A stretch of DNA of 64,000 bases from CAYWWY01 sp964580185. GTDB lineage: Bacteria > Thermotogota > Thermotogae > MWEM01. The notes under the pieces are model-generated. The model was given only the letters and a program-made list of their open reading frames with translations. It had not been told where the DNA came from and ran no database searches. Location of the stretch: NCBI GenBank assembly GCA_964580185.1, contig CAZOJQ010000003.1, positions 31,062 through 95,061 on the forward strand. The letters are read 5' to 3'. This document shows, piece by piece, positions 51,595 through 59,146 of the stretch (positions within the stretch are counted from its first letter, which is position 1; each line of letters begins with the position of its first letter). A program made the position numbers and the translations under genes.

Positions 51595-53508
51595 ATGGAT
51601 TTGCTCAAAGATATGCTCCTTTTTTTTGAAGAAAAACAGACAACAGGCAGAGAAAACTACTCAATCCCCATTCTTTGGCTCCCTGAAGGGTTTCCGGTTA
51701 AAACGTCCGCAGATCAAAAGAATGTGTTTGTTAACCCATATGCTTTGTATCACAACCTGATTCAGGGGATTATGGATCAATCCGCTTCCCATGTTGAATA
51801 TTCTCATGGATTCTCCCTTTCCCGTATCCAAGAAAATGGGCAGGTAGCCAGGAATAAACCAAGAGAATGGATCCGTTCCGCATCGATATATCGCGTATCC
51901 ATAGAAGGAACGACTACATACAATCACAAAGGGTTCTGGAAAGTCCAAAATCAGAACAATATGGGCTTCAAGGAAAAAGGAACCTTCTTGAAAACCATTC
52001 TGATCCTTCCCCATATCAAACGATTCGGAATCAACACGATTCAACTTTTCCCTGTTATGCAGCACAATCAAGATCCGTTAGGGGCACCGTTGCAAACGCA
52101 TCCTTTTGGGATTGTCGATTTTCGGCAATTGGAACCCACCTATCATGATCCGCTTTTGGAAGGGTTTACTCCCCAACAAGAGTTTTTGGGCCTTGTTGAA
52201 GCGGCGCATAGGATGGACATACGCGTGATTCTTGACATTGCCCCCGGGATCGTATCTCGGTACCACAACGCCATTTCAACTCATCCCAACTGGTTTTCCT
52301 GGATTCCTTGCGATTGTCTTGAAGAAGTTCTTTTGGGAAAGGGAGGGGCAGAATGCTTTTCCTCTCCACCCGATCGGCTCGACCCAGATCGATGGAAGAC
52401 CTTATTGGCAGAGGTTCATACCGATTGCCTTTTCTTGAATGCCGTAGAGGAATCATTTGGTTTGACTACACTTCCTTTGTCTTCTGCAGGGATTTCGGAT
52501 TGCCCAGATGAACAGATGGTTTTGACTCCTTTGAATTTTTTCGATTCCAATAACCAATCTTCTGAAGAGGCAGAAACTCCGCGTCAAGACTTATGGAATG
52601 AGATTGCTGAGTCTGTTTCTTCCTTCTGCCGACAGTATGGGATTGATGGAGTCAGTTTAAGCAGATTGGATACAGTTCCGAAGATGCTCCGGGATCAGAT
52701 TATCGGATCATGTAGGGATCATGATCCTTCTTGTGTCTGTATCAGTGATGAAAGAGAACTCTCTCTCCATCCCTCAGTTAAAGAAGCCGGATTTGACGCC
52801 TTCCAGGGAATGAACACAGATTTGGAGAGGCATTTGGAAAAAGGGGCTTGTTACCAATTTGCTCAGAAGCTATTGCCTCAGCTTTCCGTCCCTTTAGTAA
52901 TCAGCTGCTTACACAATCAAGTGTTGGACGAACTTCCAAAAGAATGGGAGCACCGGTTTATTTTGTTTACCACTGTATTAAGCCAGTTTTTACCCAATGC
53001 CATTCCTTCAATCCATGCGGGAGTTGAGCTTGGTGGATTTATTGAAAGGGTTCGGTCTCATTCCTCATTGAATCAGGCAGATCGCAAGGAGCCGTACTTG
53101 CCTTTTCCATCCTTTTCCAGCTTAATTCAGAAGGATTTGATCCTCTGGGACAACCCGCAAGAAAATTTCTACAGACTGCTTCAGCAAATCGGAAGATTGA
53201 GAACCGAATATGCCTCTTTGCTCAAGAAGGAAAACAGAATGGAAGGAGCGAACACCCTTTCCGATCGAGTTATATGCCATATATACCGTCATTTCTCCAA
53301 AAGGATCGGTTTGGCTATTCTCGGGAACACAGACTTCTTTGAACCTCAGTGGATGACGATTGACGTACGTACTGCCGGCTTCATGGAAACGCGAAAAAAG
53401 AGGATGATCAAAGAGTATTCTTGGGCCAATGAAATGCTTCAAGACGAAGACGGGTACCTGCATATTCAATTGGGTCCTTTGGAAGCAACCGTTCTTATCT
53501 TCCGGTGA
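51595..53508 (+). CDS. GH13-like protein lacking the catalytic motifs
   Basis: A 637-residue protein with the layout of an alpha-amylase family barrel (LPHIKRFGINTIQLFPVMQ; GLVEAAHRMDIRVILDIAPG; YGIDGVSLSRLD) and a C-terminal beta domain. All four conserved GH13 motifs are altered. Region I reads DIAPGIV instead of DxxxNH. Region II reads GIDGVSLS, where GFRLD is expected, so both the Arg and the nucleophile Asp align with Ser. Region III reads CISDERE and region IV SCLHNQ instead of NHD. Hydrolysis by the normal mechanism is therefore unlikely. It may bind glucan or act as a regulator. It is downstream of the RlmI-like gene by 9 bases. Confidence 0.7.
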   Translation: MDLLKDMLLFFEEKQTTGRENYSIPILWLPEGFPVKTSADQKNVFVNPYALYHNLIQGIMDQSASHVEYSHGFSLSRIQENGQVARNKPREWIRSASIYRVSIEGTTTYNHKGFWKVQNQNNMGFKEKGTFLKTILILPHIKRFGINTIQLFPVMQHNQDPLGAPLQTHPFGIVDFRQLEPTYHDPLLEGFTPQQEFLGLVEAAHRMDIRVILDIAPGIVSRYHNAISTHPNWFSWIPCDCLEEVLLGKGGAECFSSPPDRLDPDRWKTLLAEVHTDCLFLNAVEESFGLTTLPLSSAGISDCPDEQMVLTPLNFFDSNNQSSEEAETPRQDLWNEIAESVSSFCRQYGIDGVSLSRLDTVPKMLRDQIIGSCRDHDPSCVCISDERELSLHPSVKEAGFDAFQGMNTDLERHLEKGACYQFAQKLLPQLSVPLVISCLHNQVLDELPKEWEHRFILFTTVLSQFLPNAIPSIHAGVELGGFIERVRSHSSLNQADRKEPYLPFPSFSSLIQKDLILWDNPQENFYRLLQQIGRLRTEYASLLKKENRMEGANTLSDRVICHIYRHFSKRIGLAILGNTDFFEPQWMTIDVRTAGFMETRKKRMIKEYSWANEMLQDEDGYLHIQLGPLEATVLIFR

Positions 53509-53705
53509 AGACCATGATTATGATACAATATGGTGAACAACAGAAACATGCTCGAGTGGGACAAACGGTTCGAGAAGTGTTGGAAGAGATGAACCTTCAG
53601 ATTCCGGAGGTCGTGGTTTGTTTGGGTAGAACCATTGTTTCACTCGATTACCAATTTCGAGAAGGGGATCAAGCTCAAGTGATCAAGGTGGTGTGCGGGG
53701 GATGA
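53505..53705 (+). CDS. MoaD/ThiS-family sulfur carrier protein
   Basis: A 66-residue beta-grasp protein ending VVCGG, the C-terminal Gly-Gly that is adenylated and thiocarboxylated in sulfur carriers. The fold pattern (VGQTVREVLEEMNL; FREGDQAQVIKVV) fits MoaD/ThiS/TtuB. The start is probably GTG 53505 (overlapping the GH13-like stop by 4); ATG 53514 is also possible. No activating E1-like enzyme or molybdopterin/thiamine gene is adjacent. It may serve tRNA thiolation, or molybdopterin for the hydroxylase at 58.6-61.5 kb; this is open. Confidence 0.8.
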   Translation: MKTMIMIQYGEQQKHARVGQTVREVLEEMNLQIPEVVVCLGRTIVSLDYQFREGDQAQVIKVVCGG

Positions 53706-54778
53706 TCAATGTCCATCAAAAAAAAGAAGCCTATCAGGCTCAATTGCAGGAAATAGAAAAGGAACTGGTTCAACCGGATATCTATACGCAAAGAGAGCAA
53801 TTCAGCGTTTTGACCCGGAGACGATCGGAACTGGAAATAATGATTCAAGCCTTTGACGAGTACCTTCGCTTGCAAAACGAATGTGCAGAAGTCGAAGAAC
53901 TGACTCGCAACCTGGACGATGAAATCCGAGAAATGGCGCTTAGCGAGTTGGAAGAGCTCCAGAAACGCATGAACAGACAAGAAAGATCGATAATGGGAAT
54001 GCTGATTCCAAAACAGCCAGCGGATGAGAAACATGCAATCATTGAAATCCGTGCCGGAACCGGGGGGGATGAAGCCGCACTCTTTTCCGGGGTATTGTTT
54101 CGGATGTATCTCCGTTATGCGGAACGGAGAAACTGGAAGACCCAATTGATTGAGGAAAATCCAACGGATTTGGGGGGGTTCAAGGAAGTAATCTTCCTTG
54201 TGAAAGGAGAAGGCGCTTATGGGCAGCTAAAATACGAGGCGGGCGTGCATCGGGTACAAAGAGTGCCTTCTACAGAAGCGAGCGGCCGAATTCATACCTC
54301 CTCAGCATCAGTAGTAGTACTACCTGAGGTTTCCAAAGATATCGAGATTCAAATCGATCCCGAAGATTTACGAATCGATGTGTACCGCGCTTCGGGTGCT
54401 GGCGGACAATATGTAAACCGCACAGAATCTGCAGTTCGGATTACCCATATCCCATCAGGCATCGTTGTGACCTGTCAAAACCAACGCTCTCAGCATCAAA
54501 ACAAAATCCAGGCAATGAGTTTACTCCAAGCCCGTTTGTATGAGCGAGAACGGTTACAGAGCGAATCGGAGCAATCCCAAAAACGGAAGCGACTGATTGG
54601 TTCTGGAGACAGGAGTGAAAAGATTCGTACCTATAACTATCCTCAGGGAAGGATTACAGACCACCGAATCAACTTCACATCCTATCAATTGCAGGCGATT
54701 TTGGATGGAGAAATGGATTCTCTATTCGACGCAATCCAGGAAGCAGATCTTCAAGAAGCCCTTGAGTCATTGAAATGA
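53702..54778 (+). CDS. prfA: peptide chain release factor 1
   Basis: A 358-residue class I release factor. The peptidyl-hydrolysis motif is in ASGAGGQYVNRTESAV, and the RF1-type tail GSGDRSEKIRTYNYPQGRITDHRI identifies it as RF1 rather than RF2. The stop-codon-recognition tripeptide reads PST (RVPSTE), where PAT or PVT is usual. The start at 53702 overlaps the MoaD-like stop by 4 bases. The glutamine methyltransferase gene prmC, which normally follows prfA, is absent; a pseudopilin gene takes its place. Confidence 0.95.
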   Translation: MINVHQKKEAYQAQLQEIEKELVQPDIYTQREQFSVLTRRRSELEIMIQAFDEYLRLQNECAEVEELTRNLDDEIREMALSELEELQKRMNRQERSIMGMLIPKQPADEKHAIIEIRAGTGGDEAALFSGVLFRMYLRYAERRNWKTQLIEENPTDLGGFKEVIFLVKGEGAYGQLKYEAGVHRVQRVPSTEASGRIHTSSASVVVLPEVSKDIEIQIDPEDLRIDVYRASGAGGQYVNRTESAVRITHIPSGIVVTCQNQRSQHQNKIQAMSLLQARLYERERLQSESEQSQKRKRLIGSGDRSEKIRTYNYPQGRITDHRINFTSYQLQAILDGEMDSLFDAIQEADLQEALESLK

Positions 54779-55302
54779 CGCTGACAGAGTGTCTGTGCGC
54801 ACTAATGATTCTTGTGATTGTTTTTGGAATCATTTCCACGACTTTGATTTCTTTTTTTGGGATCCTTGAGCATACGAGTTCTGATCTTTTGACCTCCGCT
54901 GCGTCCAGCCAAATTCAAATGCTTTGGGAAGGGGATCTTTTTTTCCGAAGAGTTTCCCCCTTGGTTCGCGCAAGTTCCCGAGATGGAACTCGCCATATCC
55001 TTACATTTTGGACCCGTTTGGATCAGGAGTTCAAGTATACGGTATATCATTTCACTATCGGTGAAGAAAATCGTGTTCGAAGCATTGAGCGATACTCCAT
55101 CAGCCAATCCGATATCGATCGAGATTCCAGTGGGAATCTCATAAACTACGTGGATGATACGAGCCAAGGCAGGTATATCCATCCATATGGACGTTTGTCG
55201 CACCCCACCTCATTAACCGATCTGCTTTCAGATGCTTTCCTGGTTCCTGTGGAGGGAATGGCTTGTTTCCAAACGGGATCTTTGCAGTATCATCTACCCT
55301 GA
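54775..55302 (+). CDS. pseudopilin-like protein with almost no leader
   Basis: A 175-residue protein starting MTLTECLCALMILVIVFGIISTTL, which matches the start of mature type IV pilins/pseudopilins (TLxE plus a long hydrophobic helix). However, the ATG leaves no basic leader or Gly before the cleavage point, and no upstream start exists in frame because it overlaps the prfA stop by 4 bases. The rest (ILTFWTRLDQEFKYTVYHFT...) is beta-rich, like minor pseudopilins of the GspJ type. It could be a non-processed membrane protein or start from a rare codon. A prepilin peptidase is encoded two genes downstream. Confidence 0.65.
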   Translation: MTLTECLCALMILVIVFGIISTTLISFFGILEHTSSDLLTSAASSQIQMLWEGDLFFRRVSPLVRASSRDGTRHILTFWTRLDQEFKYTVYHFTIGEENRVRSIERYSISQSDIDRDSSGNLINYVDDTSQGRYIHPYGRLSHPTSLTDLLSDAFLVPVEGMACFQTGSLQYHLP

Positions 55303-57873
55303 ATGAGGCGAGTCGCTTTGCATAAGAAGGATTTGGCAATTGGGTTCATTATGGTATTTATTGGGTTCTTTGGAATTGCGGTCCCTCAGATAATGGTATT
55401 GGAGGGCAGCCGCATTATTCCAAATGCCATCGCTTTACATGAAGAGCGAAATCGATTATACGTGGGTTATTCCAATGGAAGAATTGGAGTGTGGAATGTA
55501 GCCTCAGGCCAGCTCGAACGTTTGATCTTCAATCGAGACGAAGGGAGTCCCATCGTATCCTTGACGATCGCTCATCACCGGAAATACCTTGCCTCAGCCC
55601 ATGAAAACGGAACCCTTGTGATTTGGGATTTAGATTCTTTCCAACAATATGGCACCTTGATCAAAGAAGACAACCCCCCATGGGCCCTCCTGTTTTCTCA
55701 AGACGATCAATATCTCTTCACAGGGAATGCCGATGGGAGACTCCGGATGTGGAATGTTGACACGAAATTCCTAGAAGCTGTCTTTACACGGCATAGGAGA
55801 TTGATCAATTCAGGCGTTTTTTCCGGTGATGGTGCTTTTCTCGCAACCGGTTCTTCAGATCATTCCATTCTTCTTTGGGATGTCCCTTCTGGAGAGATGG
55901 TCCAAGAACTCAGAGGGCACAAGGATTGGGTTACAAGCCTATCTTTCACTAGTGATGGGCGGTTTTTGGTGTCTGCTTCTTCTGATCGGACTGTACATGT
56001 CTGGTCCATCCCCCAAGGGTATCTGCTTCGAGAATTGGGACCCTTTCAAAGTGAGGTATGGAGCGGAGGTTGGTTTGAAGAGCGAAGGATCGTGGTGGGA
56101 GAAGCAAGCGGAAGGCTTTCGATTTGGAACATGGAGACTGCGAGAGAGATGCGCAGTATTGAAGAAGCGCACAACGGATTGATTCGCAATACCGTTTTTT
56201 CTCCGTACACAAAGTATTTGTACACAAGCTCCAATGATGGGTCCGTGCGGATGTGGTCATCGGAAAATCTGAACCTGATCGCTACTTTTTTGCTTGCGAG
56301 GAATGGAGAATGGGTAAGCTATATGCCAACGGGTCAATATCTCTCCTCAGTGAATGCCATGGTCCGCGGTGATTTTTTTGTCAGGGAGAACCGCCGCGAA
56401 TACCCGATCGATCAATACTTGGGCTATCTGGACCGGGTAGATCGGTTGCCGATTGGAGATGTAGAGGGTCCAAAAATCATACCAGTCAATCTGATGGTGA
56501 CTCCGTTCGATTCTGTTCTTCAATTTCGGATCGAGGATGAAACCTTGGTGGAAACTGTTCGCGAAGGAGATCAGATCGCGGTAATCCAAAGACCGAGAAC
56601 TGAATGGAATACCCAATTTGATGTGTATGAACGGCAAGATTCCATGGTAACGATCATTGCAGAGGATTATTTTGGGAATATAACCCGAGAAACCTTCTCT
56701 GTGGATCTTTCCGGGTTTCGTTTTTTTGTCAAAGAAGATTACGAAGCGTTAAAAGAGAATTCAATTGTAGTATTGAAAGGGATTCAGGGAGACTCTTTTC
56801 TTGTAGAAATGGGGGAACGAGAATTCCTTGTTCCAAAGGAAATCCTTGGATTCAGCCCGTTGGCCCCTAGGATTTCGGCTTTTGTAGATGGGTTGGAGAT
56901 CGGACTTCAATGGAAGACGGAAGAAGAAAACGTAGGTATTCGAGTTCAGGTGGAAGATGTGCTCGGGGTGAAAGAACTCGCTCTTTCCAATATTCGCCAT
57001 ACTGTGATCGAAAACCCAACGAGCAAAATGGAGTTTATCTACAACCTGGATCTGCCTTTTGGAACGACATTCCTTACGATTCAAGCAACCAATGTGGAGC
57101 TGAAAAACGCGAAATCTTCGATTCAAATCATTCGGCGGGAGAGAGAAGCCCCCCAGTATCTTTTACCCGTGATTCCGTCTGAGGTTTATACGGAATCACA
57201 CATCCTTTCTTTACGGGTTTGGGACAATTACCTAGTGGACTATGTGCGCGTACAAAACCAAATATTTCCCGTTCAAAAACAAGAGGCAGTCGTATCCATT
57301 CCTTTGCAAATCCACCCAGGAAGAAATCAATATCGGATTGAAGTGGTCGACCCGTTTCAAAATACCGCAGAAGTATGGATTGAGATTCAAGGATTGAGAA
57401 GGATGTATGTGCAAAAAGAAACAACAGCGATTACTGATGAATCGGGAGCAACAATCGGTGTATTGTTCAAGGGGTCGGAAGTCCTTGTAAATGGCCAAAC
57501 CAATCGGACATATCGGATTGCTCCTGCCAATGAGCACAAAGGCGGGTACGTGGAAAAAGACCGATTGGGAATGGAGCCACCAGACATGCATCCTCCCGGA
57601 ATTGCGGAATTGAGAGCAACGATTGTCGATGATCGGATTCGAGTCCGAGGGATTGCTTATGATGATAGGAAAATCATGGAAATATGGGTGTCAGGAATCC
57701 GAGTTTTACGGGTTACCCCTGTTTCATTTGAGGTCTTGGGGTATCCAGTTCGGGAAAGCTTGTTGTTCGAGATAGACCTAATGATTCAAGGCGAAGAGCT
57801 TTTCCCCATCGAAGTTGTGGCAATCGATTCAGAAGGAAACAGAATCAAGAAGATGATTCAACCACATCTGTAA
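55303..57873 (+). CDS. membrane-anchored WD40 propeller protein with C-terminal beta domains
   Basis: An 856-residue protein. One N-terminal helix (IGFIMVFIGFFGIAVP) anchors it and an extracytoplasmic WD40 domain follows (about residues 40-340). Seven W[DNS] repeats can be counted, from GRIGVWNVASG through GTLVIWDLDS to GSVRMWSSEN. Residues 390-856 are beta-rich, probably Ig-like modules with repeated segments such as VRVQVEDVLGVKELALSN. It starts on the base after the pseudopilin stop and is followed by the prepilin peptidase. An envelope or secretion-related scaffold is plausible. No enzymatic domain is visible. Confidence 0.8.
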   Translation: MRRVALHKKDLAIGFIMVFIGFFGIAVPQIMVLEGSRIIPNAIALHEERNRLYVGYSNGRIGVWNVASGQLERLIFNRDEGSPIVSLTIAHHRKYLASAHENGTLVIWDLDSFQQYGTLIKEDNPPWALLFSQDDQYLFTGNADGRLRMWNVDTKFLEAVFTRHRRLINSGVFSGDGAFLATGSSDHSILLWDVPSGEMVQELRGHKDWVTSLSFTSDGRFLVSASSDRTVHVWSIPQGYLLRELGPFQSEVWSGGWFEERRIVVGEASGRLSIWNMETAREMRSIEEAHNGLIRNTVFSPYTKYLYTSSNDGSVRMWSSENLNLIATFLLARNGEWVSYMPTGQYLSSVNAMVRGDFFVRENRREYPIDQYLGYLDRVDRLPIGDVEGPKIIPVNLMVTPFDSVLQFRIEDETLVETVREGDQIAVIQRPRTEWNTQFDVYERQDSMVTIIAEDYFGNITRETFSVDLSGFRFFVKEDYEALKENSIVVLKGIQGDSFLVEMGEREFLVPKEILGFSPLAPRISAFVDGLEIGLQWKTEEENVGIRVQVEDVLGVKELALSNIRHTVIENPTSKMEFIYNLDLPFGTTFLTIQATNVELKNAKSSIQIIRREREAPQYLLPVIPSEVYTESHILSLRVWDNYLVDYVRVQNQIFPVQKQEAVVSIPLQIHPGRNQYRIEVVDPFQNTAEVWIEIQGLRRMYVQKETTAITDESGATIGVLFKGSEVLVNGQTNRTYRIAPANEHKGGYVEKDRLGMEPPDMHPPGIAELRATIVDDRIRVRGIAYDDRKIMEIWVSGIRVLRVTPVSFEVLGYPVRESLLFEIDLMIQGEELFPIEVVAIDSEGNRIKKMIQPHL

Positions 57874-57890
57874 GAAAGAGGGGGGATATT

Positions 57891-58637
57891 GTGGATCTCT
57901 CTTTTTGGCTGAACACGGTATGGATATGGATCGTTGGAGCCATAATCGGCAGCTTTTTAACCGTAATCATTTTCCGATATGATCAAGAAGAAATGAGTAT
58001 CTTAAAGCCCTCCAGATCTTTTTGCCCATCGTGCAAGCGCACGTTGAGATGGTATGAAAATATACCGATCATAAGTTTTCTTCTGTTGAAGGGTCGGTGT
58101 CGCACATGTCGCAATCCCATTTCGCCTCGGTATCTTTTCATTGAAATCCTTACCCCAGCATTGATTTGGCTTAATTTGTGGGTTTTTCATCTTAGTTGGG
58201 AATGGGTAGGCGTTTCCTTGATTACGGTATCTCTTCTTGTAGTTTTCTTTATTGATCTACAAACATCGACGATATCGGATTGGAATTGGATTTTTGTAGG
58301 GATTGGCTCTTTCATCGTTGCATTAAGTCGAAATGCACTGATCTATAACGCGATCGTAGCTGCCGTGGTATTCGGTTTGTTTTTGATGGTTTATTGGTTT
58401 TATCGGGGACGATTTGGTATGGGCGATGTGTTCCTAATCGCGACAGCTTCTTTGGGGTTGGGGATGGTGGGCATCACAATGACTATTTTGGTTGCCAGTA
58501 TTGCGGGATTGATTTTTGCTGCGCTCCAAAAAAAGAAAATGAAAGATGCGATCCCTTTCGGGCCTTTTTTATCGATCGGGATTTATATCTCTTTGCTTGT
58601 GGCTGACCGAGTTTTTCAGATGATGATCTATCCTTGA
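57891..58637 (+). CDS. prepilin peptidase (type IV leader peptidase)
   Basis: A 248-residue polytopic membrane aspartic protease of the PilD/GspO/ComC family. The N-terminal zinc-binding CPSCKRTLRWYENIP...CRTC loop is present. The two catalytic Asp residues are in VFFIDLQTSTISDW and GMGDVFLI (the GxGD-type motif). A methyltransferase function for the new N terminus usually accompanies the cleavage. The start is GTG 57891 behind GAGGGGGG. It is the only pilus-type assembly gene in the window apart from the pseudopilin. Confidence 0.92.
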   Translation: MDLSFWLNTVWIWIVGAIIGSFLTVIIFRYDQEEMSILKPSRSFCPSCKRTLRWYENIPIISFLLLKGRCRTCRNPISPRYLFIEILTPALIWLNLWVFHLSWEWVGVSLITVSLLVVFFIDLQTSTISDWNWIFVGIGSFIVALSRNALIYNAIVAAVVFGLFLMVYWFYRGRFGMGDVFLIATASLGLGMVGITMTILVASIAGLIFAALQKKKMKDAIPFGPFLSIGIYISLLVADRVFQMMIYP

Positions 58638-58651
58638 AAGGAGTGGTACTC

Positions 58652-59146
58652 ATGAAAGTCAGCTTTACGTTGAACCATTTCCCTGTTGAGATGGAGGTTG
58701 AACCGAATCAGAGTCTTTTGGATGCGCTCAGAACCAAAGGATATTATGGAACAAAAAAAGGCTGCGATACGGCTGATTGTGGGAGTTGTACGGTGCTAGT
58801 CAACGGAAAGGCCATGCTTTCTTGCTTGTTGCTGGCGCCATCCGTACAAGGGTGTATGGTTACAACCATCGAAGGATTATCGCCTGAACCCGATGAGTCT
58901 CAACCCGAGCGTTCATTCAGCCCAGAACAGAAAGCTTTTGCCGAGGAAAACGCCTTTCAATGTGGATATTGTGCGCCAGGAATGATTATGTCGACTCATG
59001 AACTGCTTTCCAAGTATGAAGATTTGAGCCGGGAAGAAATTCGATTTCATCTCGCGGGAAACCTATGTCGGTGCACAGGTTATGAACAGCAGATTACCGC
59101 TGTTCAGAACTTATTCCAGCAGAAAAAAAGGGGGGAGATCGGATGA
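58652..59146 (+). CDS. molybdenum hydroxylase [2Fe-2S] small subunit
   Basis: A 164-residue CoxS/XdhC-type iron-sulfur subunit. The plant-ferredoxin-like cluster residues are in GCDTADCGSCTV and later LSC, and the second cluster in QCGYCAPG and LCRCTGY. The start MKVSFTLNH at 58652 follows AAAGGAG. It overlaps the large subunit by 4 bases. It carries electrons from the molybdenum site. The acceptor is uncertain because no FAD subunit gene is next to it. Confidence 0.94.
   Translation: MKVSFTLNHFPVEMEVEPNQSLLDALRTKGYYGTKKGCDTADCGSCTVLVNGKAMLSCLLLAPSVQGCMVTTIEGLSPEPDESQPERSFSPEQKAFAEENAFQCGYCAPGMIMSTHELLSKYEDLSREEIRFHLAGNLCRCTGYEQQITAVQNLFQQKKRGEIG

Noticed and set aside
53702..54778. Release factor 2 instead of release factor 1
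   Set aside because: The C-terminal GSGDRSEKIRTYNYPQGR segment is RF1-specific, and there is no programmed frameshift site or SPF tripeptide.
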